A stretch of 64,000 nucleotides of DNA from Micromonospora coxensis (GCF_900090295.1 NZ_LT607753.1:2356001-2420000), one strand, 5' to 3'. Positions 27,559 through 36,563 are shown, counted from the first letter of the stretch. Numbers and translations: made by a program. Notes: generated by a model from the sequence alone, not told the origin.

Positions 27559-29676
27559 TCAGTTGCCGTCGCGGGGGCCGCCGACGCGGTAGGCGACCGC
27601 CTCGCTGGGCGGGACGAAGTCGCGCACCGGCTGCTCGCGCAGGGACTGGTCCAGGATCTCCCCGATCGCCGCGACCATCCGGCTCTGCACCGTCCGGCCG
27701 ACCGGGTCGCGCGGGTCGTCGGGGTTGGCGGCGATCTGGGCGACCACGAGTTGCGGGGTGAAGGCCACCACCGACGTCGTCTCGTTCCGCTCCGAGGTGC
27801 CGGTCTTGCCGGCCACCGGCCGGCCGAGCGCCCGGCGCAGCCGCTCCGCCGTCCCGCCGTCGCAGCGGCCGTACATGGACTGGTCGCCGACCGGGCAACG
27901 GGCCGCGTCGGCCGCCGCCCGGGCCACGTCCGTGTCGACGACCTGCCGGCAGTCCGGACGCCCGGCGGCCACCTCCTGCCCGGCGCTGTCGGTGATCGAC
28001 AGGACCGGCAGCGGGGCGCACCAGGTGCCCTCGGCCGCCACGGTGGCGTACGCGTTGGCGAGGTCGAGCGGGGTGGTGGAGGAGACCCCGAGGGTGAACG
28101 CGCCCCAGTCCCGGGCGCCGCCACGGGCCAGTTCGGCGTCACCGTCGGCGCGGAACACGATGCCCAGCCGCTGGGCCATCTCCACCACCTTCTCCGCCCC
28201 GACCCGCTCGGCCAGCCAGGCGAAGTAGGTGTTCACCGAGCGGCCGAAGGCGGTCCACATGCTGTGGTAGCCGTCCATGTACGACGGGGAGGCGTTGACC
28301 GGGCACCACTGGCCCCCGCAGCTCGCCCGTCCCTCGTCGGCCGGGAAGCGGGTGAGGATCCGGCTGGGGGCGTGGAAGCCGGTCTCCAGCGGTAGCCCCG
28401 ACTCCAGCGCGGCCAGCAGGGTGAACAGCTTGAACGTCGACCCGGCCTGGTAGCCGTCGATGCCGTTGCCGCCGCCGACGAGCTGGTTGACCGTGTTCGG
28501 GTGGTTCTTCCACCCGGGTGGGTTGCCGGCCACGCTGTAGTTCCGGTTGACCGCCATGGCCAGCACCCGGCCGGTGCCGGGCTGGACCACCGCCGTGGGC
28601 ACCGCGTGCCGCTCGTCGCGGTCGTAGATGTCGAGCACCTGCCGCATGGCGGCCTGCTGCACGTCGGGGTCGAGCGAGGAGACGATCCGGAAGCCGCCGC
28701 GGCGCAGGGTGTCCTGCCGTTCCGGAGCCGACCCGCCGAAGGCCGGCTGGGCGCTCCACCACTGGGTGAACCAGTCGCAGAAGAACCCCCAGTCGTTGCG
28801 CTCCGCCGGCACAGCGGTGCAGTCGTTCGGCGTCTCGCTGGGCCGCAACTCCAGCGGGGCCTCCTTGGCCCGCGCCGCGTCGTCCGGCGGCACCTGTCCC
28901 AGCTCCACCAGCCGGTCCAGCACGTAGCCGCGGCGGCCCAGTGCGGCGTCGGCGTCGCCGTTGATCGGGTCGTCGGTGTCGGGCGAGCGGACCAGGCCGG
29001 CCAGCAGGGCCGCCTGGGCGAGCGTGAGCTGGGCGGGTGGGATCGAGAAGTAGCGCTTGCTGGCCGCGGCGATCCCGTACGCCCCGGCGCCGAAATAGGC
29101 GATGTTGAGGTAGCGCTTGAGGATCTCGTCCTTGCTCAGCCCCCGCTCCAGCGCGAGGGCGTACCGCATCTCCCGGATCTTGCGGGCGGCGGTGATCTCG
29201 GTGGCCGCCTGGCGCTGCTCTTTGGTCAGCCGGGGGTCGCCCGCCAGCACGTTGCGCACGTACTGCATGGTCAGCGTGGAGGCGCCCTGCCGGGCGACGC
29301 CGTCCCGTCGGTTGTTGGTGAAGGCGCGCACCACGCCCCGGACGTCCACCCCCTTGTGCTGGTGGAACCGGGCGTCCTCGGCGGCCACGATGGCCTGCCG
29401 CATCACCGGGGCCACCTTGTCCAGCGGCACGTCCACCCGGTCCTCGGTGTAGAAGGACGTGATCAGGGTGCGGCCGTCGTTGGCGTACAGGTTCGACCGC
29501 TGGATCGTCGGTGGCTTGCGCAGGCTCTCCGGCAGTTCGGAGTACGGCAGGGCGAACGCGCCGAAGCCGATCCCGAACACCAGCGCGGCCGGCAGGGCCG
29601 CCACCGCCAGCACCAGCCCGGCGAGCACGCCGGCGATCACCACGGTGAACAACTTGTCGAGATGGGCCCGGATCAT
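27559..29676 (-). CDS. Class A penicillin-binding protein (bifunctional peptidoglycan synthase)
   Basis: The product is 705 residues. A membrane anchor lies at about 10-42. The GT51 glycosyltransferase has catalytic Glu100 in VAAEDARFHQHKGVD. The transpeptidase domain carries the three active-site motifs: S413-T-F-K416, S480-V-N482 and K624-T-G-T-S. It polymerises lipid II and cross-links the stem peptides on the outer face of the membrane. A pair of cysteine-containing loops (ASCGGQWCPV; CPVGDQSMYGRC) is typical of actinobacterial PBP1 types. The ribosome site GGGGAG lies close to ATG 29676. The gene stands alone, between the SDR gene and the phosphatase operon. Confidence 0.95.
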   Translation of the reverse strand: MIRAHLDKLFTVVIAGVLAGLVLAVAALPAALVFGIGFGAFALPYSELPESLRKPPTIQRSNLYANDGRTLITSFYTEDRVDVPLDKVAPVMRQAIVAAEDARFHQHKGVDVRGVVRAFTNNRRDGVARQGASTLTMQYVRNVLAGDPRLTKEQRQAATEITAARKIREMRYALALERGLSKDEILKRYLNIAYFGAGAYGIAAASKRYFSIPPAQLTLAQAALLAGLVRSPDTDDPINGDADAALGRRGYVLDRLVELGQVPPDDAARAKEAPLELRPSETPNDCTAVPAERNDWGFFCDWFTQWWSAQPAFGGSAPERQDTLRRGGFRIVSSLDPDVQQAAMRQVLDIYDRDERHAVPTAVVQPGTGRVLAMAVNRNYSVAGNPPGWKNHPNTVNQLVGGGNGIDGYQAGSTFKLFTLLAALESGLPLETGFHAPSRILTRFPADEGRASCGGQWCPVNASPSYMDGYHSMWTAFGRSVNTYFAWLAERVGAEKVVEMAQRLGIVFRADGDAELARGGARDWGAFTLGVSSTTPLDLANAYATVAAEGTWCAPLPVLSITDSAGQEVAAGRPDCRQVVDTDVARAAADAARCPVGDQSMYGRCDGGTAERLRRALGRPVAGKTGTSERNETTSVVAFTPQLVVAQIAANPDDPRDPVGRTVQSRMVAAIGEILDQSLREQPVRDFVPPSEAVAYRVGGPRDGN

Positions 29677-29886
29677 CAGCTCTCCCCGCAGGAGCCGGCA
29701 GGACCCGTCCAGAATGACCCGCTATGCCTCTTCCGCCCTCACGTTTCCCCAGATCCGGAGGAAATTCGCGAGCGGGACGCGGCGCGCAGCGCCGGACACG
29801 CCGCCCCCGGTCACCCGGGAGGGTGGTCGGCCGATCCGGCCGGCTCGTGCCGCCGCCGGGCCACCGGCCACGACGCCGGCCGCCGG

Positions 29887-30498
29887 TCAGGGCAGCAGGG
29901 CCGCCGTGAGCGGGTGGACGGTCTCCTCGATCTCGTCGGCGACCCGGCTGAAGCACTGGTCGCCCCGCCCCCACGGGTCGTCCAGGTCGTCCGAGTGCAG
30001 CGGGGACGCCCCCTCGCGGGCCGCGTCGGCGGCCGCCACCAGCGCCACGCCCCGGGCGTACACGGCGTCGGGGGTGGGCTGCGCCGCCGGCAGGGCGGCG
30101 GCGTCGACCAGCCCGAGCAGCCGGCCGAACTCACCGAGCACGAAGGTGCGGGCGGCGGCGTCCGGACGCAGCGCCACCACGTACTCCTGCTGGTCGGCGG
30201 TGGCGGTGAGGACGAGGTCCGCGGCGTCGATCAGATCCGAGCGCAGCTTGCGGGCGGCGAAGCCGTCGACGTCACCGCCACGGGCGAGCACCTGGCGGGC
30301 GGCCGGCGGGTTCATCTCCTCGCCGGCGTGCCAGCCACCGGTGCCCGCGCTGTGACTGTGCAGCAGCTCGTCGGCGCGGGCCGGATCGACGCCGAGCCGG
30401 TCCAGCCGCTGGCGGACGGCCAGCGCCAGCAGCCGCTCGGCCATCGGGGACCGGCAGATGTTGCCCATGCAGACGTGCAGGACGGTGAACGGCGGCAC
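29887..30498 (-). CDS. Low-molecular-weight protein-tyrosine phosphatase
   Basis: The product is 203 residues starting at GTG 30498, directly after the tsaC stop. The catalytic P-loop is C10-M-G-N-I-C-R16-S, fitting C-x5-R-S. The general acid Asp is likely in DDPWG near the end. The chain is longer than the usual 150-160 residues, with an inserted Ala-rich segment. It removes phosphate from tyrosine, and possibly arginine, in cytoplasmic proteins; actinobacterial relatives act in envelope polysaccharide control. The prmC-tsaC-phosphatase order is conserved in Streptomyces, from memory. Confidence 0.9.
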   Translation of the reverse strand: MPPFTVLHVCMGNICRSPMAERLLALAVRQRLDRLGVDPARADELLHSHSAGTGGWHAGEEMNPPAARQVLARGGDVDGFAARKLRSDLIDAADLVLTATADQQEYVVALRPDAAARTFVLGEFGRLLGLVDAAALPAAQPTPDAVYARGVALVAAADAAREGASPLHSDDLDDPWGRGDQCFSRVADEIEETVHPLTAALLP

Positions 30499-31143
30499 TC
30501 AGGCCCCCTGCTGGTCGAGGATGTCCGGGACGACGTCCCGCAGCTTGTCCAGACCGATCGCGCCGAGGCGCAGCACCCGCGGCACCTCGTTGGTGAGGTC
30601 GACGATCGTGCTCGGCACCGGATCCGGGCAGGGCCCGGCCTCCAGGTAGGCGCGGACCTGGTACCCGAGCTGGTCGCGTGCCTCCTCGGCGGTCAGCGCG
30701 GCCGGCTGGCCGGCCTTGTTGGCCGACGCGACCGCCATCGGGCCGGTCTCCCGCAGCACCTCCAGCGCGACCGGGTGCAGCGGCATCCGCACCGCCACCG
30801 TGCCGCTGGCGTCGCCCAGGTCCCAGGCCAGGCTCGGCGAGTGCTCCACGACGATCGTCAGCGCCCCCGGCCAGAACGCCTCGACCAGGTCGCGGGCCGC
30901 GCGGGGCAGCGAGAAGACCAGGCCGTCGAGGGTGTGCCGGGAGCCGATCAGCACCGGCGGCGCCTGCCGGGTGCCGCCCTTGGCGTCGGCCAGGGCCTTG
31001 ACCGCGTACGGGGTGAAGGCGTCCGCCCCGACCCCGTAGACCGTGTCCGTCGGCAGGACGACCAGCTCGCCGTTCTTGACCGCCTCGACGGCAGCGGCGA
31101 TGCCGCGGTCCCGGTCGGCGGGCGACCGACAGTCGTAGAGCAT
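30499..31143 (-). CDS. tsaC: L-threonylcarbamoyladenylate synthase
   Basis: The product is 214 residues from ATG 31143, whose A overlaps the prmC stop (TGATG). The YrdC/Sua5 fold is shown by GELVVLPTDTVYGVGADA near residue 30, FWPGALTIVVEHS, and GPMAVASANKAGQPA. It makes threonylcarbamoyl-AMP from threonine, bicarbonate and ATP for the t6A37 modification of ANN-reading tRNAs. The length fits TsaC without the extra Sua5 domain. Co-transcription with prmC links two translation-fidelity functions. Confidence 0.94.
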   Translation of the reverse strand: MLYDCRSPADRDRGIAAAVEAVKNGELVVLPTDTVYGVGADAFTPYAVKALADAKGGTRQAPPVLIGSRHTLDGLVFSLPRAARDLVEAFWPGALTIVVEHSPSLAWDLGDASGTVAVRMPLHPVALEVLRETGPMAVASANKAGQPAALTAEEARDQLGYQVRAYLEAGPCPDPVPSTIVDLTNEVPRVLRLGAIGLDKLRDVVPDILDQQGA

Positions 31144-32090
31144 CACGAGGAGCCAGTCTGCCACGCCGGGGCGGCGCCGGGGCGGGGGCCGTCCGCCCGG
31201 CGGGACGCGGTGGCGAACCGGGCCCGGCCGGCCAGGTCGCGGTGCTCCTCGACCTCGGCGTACCGGCCGTCGGCGGCGAGCAGCGCCGGCACCGCCGCGC
31301 CGTGCGTGTCGTCGTGCTCGACGCCCAGCCCACCGCCGGGGCGCAGCAGCTCGGCCGCGCGCGACAGCACCGGCCGGATCACGTCCAGGCCGTCCGCCCC
31401 GCCGAAGACCGCCTCGTCCGGGTCGTGCCCGGCCACCTCCGGCGGTACGACCACCGCGCGCGGTACGTACGGCGGGTTGCAGAGCAGCACGTCGACCCGG
31501 CCGACCAGGGCGGCCAGCAGCCGCGGATCGGTGACGTCGGCGGCGACCACCTCGATCGACCGGTCCCCCGCCGCGGCCCGCTCGGCGGCGTTGCGCCGCA
31601 GCCACGCCAGCGCGGCCGGCGAGCGCTCCACGGCCACCACCCGCGCCGCCGGCACCTCCTGGGCCACCGCCAGGGCGATCGCGCCGGAGCCGGAGCACAG
31701 GTCGACCACCAGCGGGTCGGGCCGGCGCCGGGCCCGGTCGATCCCCCAGCCGGCGAGCAGCTCGGTCTCCGGGCGGGGCGTGAACACCCCCGGCCCGACG
31801 GCCAGCTCCAGGTGCCGGAAGCCGGCCCGGCCGGTCAGGTGCTGCAACGGCTCCCGCCCGGCCCGGCGGGCCACCAGCGCCTCGAACCGGTCCCGCTGGC
31901 CGGGGTCGAAGCCGTCGGCGAGCGCCAGCCGCCCCCGGGGCACGTCCAGCACGTACGCGGCGAGCTGCTCGGCCTCCGCCCGGGCCGAGGCGACCCCGGC
32001 GTCGGCGAGGACCCGGGCGGCGCGGGCCACGGCCAGTGAAGGCCGCTCGCGTTCTGTCCCTTCGGAGGGGTGGCGCGGCAGGGAGGTCAC
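31143..32090 (-). CDS. prmC: Peptide chain release factor N5-glutamine methyltransferase
   Basis: The product is 315 residues from GTG 32090. The N-terminal helical domain recognises release factors. The SAM-binding motif is VVDLCSGSGAIALAVA, and the catalytic NPPY motif is LLCNPPYVPR. It methylates the glutamine of the GGQ motif in RF1 and RF2; the RF1 gene lies 1.8 kb upstream. The last 25 residues are Arg/Gly/Pro-rich and probably disordered. In other actinobacteria prfA and prmC are adjacent; here a GGDEF gene of opposite strand lies between them. Confidence 0.94.
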   Translation of the reverse strand: MTSLPRHPSEGTERERPSLAVARAARVLADAGVASARAEAEQLAAYVLDVPRGRLALADGFDPGQRDRFEALVARRAGREPLQHLTGRAGFRHLELAVGPGVFTPRPETELLAGWGIDRARRRPDPLVVDLCSGSGAIALAVAQEVPAARVVAVERSPAALAWLRRNAAERAAAGDRSIEVVAADVTDPRLLAALVGRVDVLLCNPPYVPRAVVVPPEVAGHDPDEAVFGGADGLDVIRPVLSRAAELLRPGGGLGVEHDDTHGAAVPALLAADGRYAEVEEHRDLAGRARFATASRRADGPRPGAAPAWQTGSS

Positions 32091-32092
32091 GA

Positions 32093-32098
32093 CATAAT
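32093..32098 (+). promoter_or_regulatory. -10 hexamer CATAAT of the GGDEF gene
   Basis: CATAAT, one base from the TATAAT consensus, lies 67 bases before GTG 32166. It sits 3 bases from the divergent prmC start. A -35 is not evident. Confidence 0.45.
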
Positions 32099-32165
32099 CA
32101 TGAAGCGTCGCGGCCCCCACCACGAGCGGGTGCGTCCCGACGCACACCGACAGGGAGGTTGGCAG

Positions 32166-33710
32166 GTGGCGTGGCTCGACCGGGTCGACGACCAGGTTGA
32201 CGCTCTCCAACGCTCCCGGGCGTTGCAGGAGGCGAGCCGCTCGGCCGAGGCGTGCGGGCTGCTCGACCGGGTGCTGCGCACCACCGACGACCCGAACGCC
32301 CGGGCCGACGCGTCGGTCCAGCGGCTCTGCGCACTGATCAATCTCGGCCGCACGGCGGAGTTCACCCGGGCCATCGAGGAGGCCTCCGACGCCGTCCGCG
32401 ACCTGCCGGAGCCGTACCTGCACGGGCACCTCAACGCGCTGGCCGCGCTGGCCGCACACCACCAGGGCGCGCTGGACCGCTGCGTCACCCATCTGGTCCG
32501 GGCCGCCCGGGCGCTCGGCGCGGCCGAGGAGGAGGACCGGGACACCGCCTGGGGCTGGCACGACCTGGCGATGGCGTACTCCTACCTGAGCTTCCACGGT
32601 TACGCGCTCGGCGCGATCGAGCGGGCCCGCCAGCACGGGCTGGCCGCCGGGCTCCCCGAGGAGGTCTTCGCCGCGCCGGGCATTCGGCTGCGCAACGCGG
32701 TCGCCCTCGACCACAACGGCGACAGCGACGGCTGCCTGCGGGTGCTCCGGGACATCGCCATCGACCTGGCCCGGTTCGTCCGCGACGGGCGCAGCGACCG
32801 GCTGCGCCCCAGCAGTCTGGCCGCGTACGGCTACGCGGCGGCCCGTCGCGCGGCCCTCGGCGACCCGGTGGAGAGCGGCACGCAGTCCGACCCGGTCCGC
32901 CTGCTCGGCCACGGCGGGGACAGCGCCCGGGCCCGGGACATGCGCCAGCTCGGGCAGATCTGCCTGGCGATCGCCGGCGGCCGGCCGATCGAGGCGATCA
33001 CCCGCCTGGACAGCGCCCGGGTCTCCAACGAGACGCTCGGGGCGGCCGAGCCGTCCCGGCTGCGCAGCATCGCCTTCGCCCGGGCGGGCGACCACGCCGC
33101 CGCGCACCGGGCCGACCGGATGGCGTTCCGCCTCGCCGCCCAGCGCAACGACCGGCTGCGCGACGTCTACATCGACGGCATCGCCGCCCGCATCGACCAC
33201 GAGGAGATGCGCCGCGAGGCCGCCCGGTACGAGGGCGAGGCGCTCACCGACCCGCTGACCGGCCTGCCCAACCGCCGCCGGCTGGAGCGCTACGTCGCCT
33301 CGGTGACGGCCCGGGGCGAGCGGGTGGTGATCGGCGTCTGCGACCTGGACGGCTTCAAGGCGGTCAACACCCACCACGGCCACCACTCCGGCGACCTGGT
33401 CCTGCAACGCATCGCCGGGGTGATCAACCGGGTGATGCGCCGGGGCGACTTCGTGGCCCGCTACGGCGGGGACGAGTTCGTCGTGGTGCTGTCCGGGGCC
33501 GGGATGACCGAGGCCGCCGAGGTGGCCCGGCGCATCGACGCCGCGGTGCGCACCGAGGACTGGGAGTCACTGGTGCCCGGCACCCCGGTCGGGGTGAGCA
33601 TCGGCTTCGCCGAGGTCGAGGGCGGGGCGGCCCGGGAAGCGCTCGGCGCGGCGTTCGAGACCGCCGACCGGGAGATGCTGCGCGCCAAACACCGCCCCCA
33701 CGCCTCCTGA
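32166..33710 (+). CDS. Diguanylate cyclase with a TPR-like helical N-terminal domain
   Basis: The product is 514 residues from GTG 32166, with GGGAGG 7 bases upstream. Residues 1-345 are Ala/Arg/Leu-rich helices that look like tandem TPR-type repeats, with no membrane segment, so the protein is cytoplasmic. The GGDEF domain follows from LTDPLTGLPNRRRLERY. The active-site GGDEF (434-438) is intact, and RRGD (425-428) five residues before it is an intact product-inhibition site. It should make cyclic di-GMP, with output set by what binds the helical part. No EAL domain is present. It interrupts the usual prfA-prmC pair. Confidence 0.92.
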   Translation: MAWLDRVDDQVDALQRSRALQEASRSAEACGLLDRVLRTTDDPNARADASVQRLCALINLGRTAEFTRAIEEASDAVRDLPEPYLHGHLNALAALAAHHQGALDRCVTHLVRAARALGAAEEEDRDTAWGWHDLAMAYSYLSFHGYALGAIERARQHGLAAGLPEEVFAAPGIRLRNAVALDHNGDSDGCLRVLRDIAIDLARFVRDGRSDRLRPSSLAAYGYAAARRAALGDPVESGTQSDPVRLLGHGGDSARARDMRQLGQICLAIAGGRPIEAITRLDSARVSNETLGAAEPSRLRSIAFARAGDHAAAHRADRMAFRLAAQRNDRLRDVYIDGIAARIDHEEMRREAARYEGEALTDPLTGLPNRRRLERYVASVTARGERVVIGVCDLDGFKAVNTHHGHHSGDLVLQRIAGVINRVMRRGDFVARYGGDEFVVVLSGAGMTEAAEVARRIDAAVRTEDWESLVPGTPVGVSIGFAEVEGGAAREALGAAFETADREMLRAKHRPHAS

Positions 33711-33761
33711 CCCCCACCCCACCACCGCGCCCTCAAATCCCCCACCCCACCACCGCGCCCT
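33711..33761. repeat. 23-base direct repeat, two copies
   Basis: Copies at 33711-33733 and 33739-33761 are identical (CCCCCACCCCACCACCGCGC and three further bases). They lie just past the GGDEF stop codon. Confidence 0.8.
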
Positions 33762-33773
33762 GCCGAGGCGCCT

Positions 33774-33827
33774 CTTTCAGAGAAAGAGTGGCTATTCCGC
33801 GCGGAATAGCCACTCTTTCTCTGAAAG
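33774..33827. repeat. 54-bp perfect palindrome
   Basis: Bases 33774-33800 are the exact reverse complement of 33801-33827, with no loop. It is AT-rich against its surroundings. Each arm contains a smaller dyad, CTTTC-AGA-GAAAG. It lies between the convergent GGDEF and prfA genes, so it can act as a bidirectional terminator, but it is longer and more exact than the other terminators here. A mobile-element end or dispersed palindromic repeat is also possible. Confidence 0.9.
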
Positions 33828-33849
33828 TGCGGACGGGGTGGGGCCGTGC

Positions 33850-33874
33850 GGGGTGGGGTGGGGTGGGGTGGGGT
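33850..33874. repeat. (GGGGT)5 tandem repeat
   Basis: Five exact GGGGT units abut the prfA stop codon; their last T is the first base of its complement. Four or more G4 runs so close could form a G-quadruplex on the plus strand. Confidence 0.85.
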
Positions 33875-34962
33875 CAGCGGCGGGTGAGTTCGGGGTCGCC
33901 GGCCAGGCGGGCGGCGCGGTCGGCCTCGGCGAGGGCGTCCAGGACGCCGTCCAGGTCACCGGCGAGGGCCAGGTCCAGGTTGTACGCCGTGTAGCCGATG
34001 CGGTGGTCGGTGATCCGGTTCTGCGGGAAGTTGTAGGTGCGGATCCGCTCCGAGCGGTCCACCGTGCGCACCTGCGCCTTGCGGGCGTCGGAGGCGGCGG
34101 CGTCGGCCTGCTCCTGGGCCACCGCGAGCAGCCGGGCGCGCAGGATGCGCATCGCCTGCTCACGGTTCTGCAACTGGGACTTCTCGTTCTGGCAGGAGAC
34201 CACGACACCGGTCGGCAGGTGGGTGATCCGGACCGCCGAGTCGGTCGTGTTGACCGACTGCCCGCCCGGCCCCGACGAGCGGAACACGTCGATGCGCAGG
34301 TCGTTCGGGTCGATGGTGACGTCGACGTCCTCGGCCTCGGGGAGCACGAGCACGCCGGCGGCGCTGGTGTGGATGCGCCCCTGCGACTCGGTGACCGGGA
34401 CGCGCTGCACCCGGTGCACGCCCCCCTCCCACTTGAGCCGGGACCAGACCCCGTTGCCACCCTCGGGGACGCCCTTGGTCTTGATGGCCAGCGAGACGTC
34501 CTTGACCCCGCCCAGGTCGGAGTCCTGCGCGTCGATCACCTCGGTGAGCCAGCCACGACGCTCGGCGTACCGGGTGTACATCCGCAGCAGGTCCCCGGCG
34601 AAGAGCGCCGACTCCTCACCGCCCTCGCCGGCCTTGATCTCGATGATCACGTCCTTGGCGTCGTGCGGGTCGCGCGGGATGAGCAGCTCGGCCAGACGCT
34701 CCTCCAGCGCCGGCAGGGTGCCCGCGATCGCGTCGGCCTCGGCGGCGAAGGACGGGTCCTCCGCGGCCAGTTCCCGGGCCGCGGCCAGGTCGGCGCGGGC
34801 CTGCTCCAGCTCACCGGCGGCCTTGTGCAGCGGCACCAGTTCGGCGTACCGGCGGCCGACCCGGCGGGCGGTGCCCTGGTCGGCGTGGATGGCCGGGTCG
34901 GCCAGCCGCTTCTCCAACTCCGCGTACTCGTCGAGGAGGGCGGCCAGACGCTCGCTGCTCAT
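33874..34962 (-). CDS. prfA: Peptide chain release factor 1
   Basis: The product is 362 residues, full length. The GGQ loop reads [15 protein letters not shown], which enters the peptidyl-transfer centre. The stop-codon-reading tripeptide is P-V-T in [12 protein letters not shown], which marks RF1 (reads UAA and UAG) rather than RF2. An AAGGAG ribosome site precedes ATG 34962. It lies downstream of rpmE on the same strand, with a terminator between them. Confidence 0.97.
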   Translation of the reverse strand: MSSERLAALLDEYAELEKRLADPAIHADQGTARRVGRRYAELVPLHKAAGELEQARADLAAARELAAEDPSFAAEADAIAGTLPALEERLAELLIPRDPHDAKDVIIEIKAGEGGEESALFAGDLLRMYTRYAERRGWLTEVIDAQDSDLGGVKDVSLAIKTKGVPEGGNGVWSRLKWEGGVHRVQRVPVTESQGRIHTSAAGVLVLPEAEDVDVTIDPNDLRIDVFRSSGPGGQSVNTTDSAVRITHLPTGVVVSCQNEKSQLQNREQAMRILRARLLAVAQEQADAAASDARKAQVRTVDRSERIRTYNFPQNRITDHRIGYTAYNLDLALAGDLDGVLDALAEADRAARLAGDPELTRR

Positions 34963-35036
34963 GCGGGGGTGCTCCTTCGACGATCGGGCGGACGGGGCGA
35001 GCTGCTGGTCGGACGACCAGAAAGGGGACAGAACGG

Positions 35037-35077
35037 ACGACGCCCGCGCCCGGCACGGAGCCGGACACGGGCGTCGT
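35037..35077 (-). terminator. Terminator hairpin after rpmE
   Basis: ACGACGCCCG (35037-35046) pairs with CGGGCGTCGT (35068-35077), and inner GC pairs extend it. It starts 9 bases past the rpmE stop and separates it from prfA. Confidence 0.7.
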
Positions 35078-35085
35078 CGGGAAAG

Positions 35086-35310
35086 CTACTTGGCCTTCTT
35101 CGCCTGAACCTTGGCGTACTTCTGCTGGAACTTGGCGACCCGGCCGGCGGTGTCGAGGACGCGCTGCTTACCGGTGTAGAACGGGTGGCAGGCGCTGCAG
35201 GTCTCGACGTGGATGGCGCCGCCCTTGGCGGTGCTGCGGGTCGTGAAGGTGTTACCGCAGGAGCAGGAGACCTCGGTGGTCACGTACTCCGGGTGGATGT
35301 TGGGCTTCAT
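35086..35310 (-). CDS. rpmE: 50S ribosomal protein L31 (zinc-binding form)
   Basis: The product is 74 residues. Cysteines in SCSCGN and later [15 protein letters not shown] form the zinc site, so this is the C+ form that depends on zinc; the zinc-free form is usually encoded elsewhere. L31 bridges the two ribosomal subunits. A GAGG site precedes ATG 35310. Its position between rho and prfA is conserved in actinobacteria, although two extra genes now separate it from rho. Confidence 0.97.
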   Translation of the reverse strand: MKPNIHPEYVTTEVSCSCGNTFTTRSTAKGGAIHVETCSACHPFYTGKQRVLDTAGRVAKFQQKYAKVQAKKAK

Positions 35311-35534
35311 GTCGCCTCGGTCCTCTCGTCGGTGGTCGCCGGGTCGCCGCTGATCTCCCCGTCGCCTGGTGCGCGACGGACTCGGGCGTGAACCGGAACC
35401 GGTGGCCGATTGACCAGTGTGCCATGGGCGTGAGCCGACCCGTCAGGCGGGCCGCACGATCGGTCCGCACACGCCAACGCCCGGCGCACCTGCCGCATTC
35501 CCACTGCCCGGGAGCAGCATTCACGGCGGCGGCG

Positions 35535-35540
35535 TACGGT
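35535..35540 (+). promoter_or_regulatory. -10 hexamer TACGGT, leaderless start
   Basis: TACGGT ends 6 bases before GTG 35547 with no ribosome site, and supports that start over the upstream in-frame codons. Confidence 0.5.
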
Positions 35541-35546
35541 GGGGAC

Positions 35547-36482
35547 GTGCCCGATTCGTCCCCGATCCGCAGCGGGACGGGCAGGACGCCCCGTCTGGTC
35601 GCCACCCGAGGGTTGCCCGCCTCCGGCAAGACCACCTTCGCCCGTACGCTCCAGCCGGCCGTGGTCCGGGTCAACCGGGACGACCTGCGCCGGATGCTGC
35701 ACGGCGAGCGGCTCTTCACCCAACGCGCCGAGTACCAGGTGACGCTCGTGCAGCGGGCCCAGGTGGAGGCCCTGCTGGGCTCCGGGGCCAGCGTCTGCGT
35801 CGACGACACCAACCTGCGCTCGCGCACCCTGCGCGAGTGGGCCGACCTGGCCGCCCGCCACGGCGCGCGGTTCGAGGTGCACGACTTCACCGACGTGCCG
35901 CTGGACGAGTGCCTGCGCCGCGACGCCGCGCGCGCCGAGGGCGACCGGGTCGGCGAGGCGGCCATCCGCCGGCTGCACGAGCGCTACCTGGCCCACCGGC
36001 CGCTGCCGTTGCCGGTGCCCACGGCCCGCACCGGCCGGCCCGCCGAGGTGGCCACCGCGCCGTCCGGACCACCGGAGATCGTGCTGGTCGACATCGACGG
36101 CACGGTCGCGCTGACCGTCTCGCGCAGCCCGTACGACATGACCCGGGTCGGCGAGGACGCGCCGAACGAGGCGGTGATCGCGGCGGTCCGGGCGATGCAC
36201 GCCGCCGGGTACGGGGTGGTCTTCTGCTCGGGCCGGGACGCCTCCGCCCGCGAGGCGACGGTGGCCTGGCTGGACCGGCACGTCCGGGTGCCGTACCTCG
36301 GGCTGCACCTGCGCGCGGTGGGCGACCGGCGCAAGGACGCCGTGGTGAAGCAGGAGATCTACGAACGCGAGGTGCGCGACCGCTACCGGGTGGCCGGCGT
36401 CTTCGACGACCGGCAGCAGGTGGTGCGGATGTGGCGCTCGCTGGGACTGACCGTCTTCCAGGTCGCCGAGGGCGACTTCTGA
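35547..36482 (+). CDS. Polynucleotide kinase-phosphatase-like protein
   Basis: The product is 311 residues with two domains. Residues 15-160 form a P-loop kinase of the AAA_33 type, with GLPASGKTT (22-30) and VRVNRDDLRRML. Residues 177-311 form a HAD phosphatase, with nucleophile Asp182 and Asp184 in VDIDGTVAL, then FCSGRDASARE and a GVFDDRQQVVRMWRSLG end. The arrangement is that of T4-type Pnkp, which phosphorylates 5' ends and removes 3' phosphates during RNA or DNA repair. No ligase is adjacent, so the substrate is inferred. It is inserted between rpmE and rho. Confidence 0.85.
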   Translation: MPDSSPIRSGTGRTPRLVATRGLPASGKTTFARTLQPAVVRVNRDDLRRMLHGERLFTQRAEYQVTLVQRAQVEALLGSGASVCVDDTNLRSRTLREWADLAARHGARFEVHDFTDVPLDECLRRDAARAEGDRVGEAAIRRLHERYLAHRPLPLPVPTARTGRPAEVATAPSGPPEIVLVDIDGTVALTVSRSPYDMTRVGEDAPNEAVIAAVRAMHAAGYGVVFCSGRDASAREATVAWLDRHVRVPYLGLHLRAVGDRRKDAVVKQEIYEREVRDRYRVAGVFDDRQQVVRMWRSLGLTVFQVAEGDF

Positions 36483-36485
36483 GCC

Positions 36486-36519
36486 GGTGGGCCGGCGGGG
36501 GTGACCCCGCCGGCCCACC
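36486..36519. terminator. Bidirectional terminator hairpin
   Basis: A perfect 15-bp stem (36486-36500 with 36505-36519) with a GTGA loop lies between convergent genes. Confidence 0.88.
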
Positions 36520-36563
36520 CGGGTGACCGGGCACGCGTCGCACCCGCGCGCCCCGGACACCCG

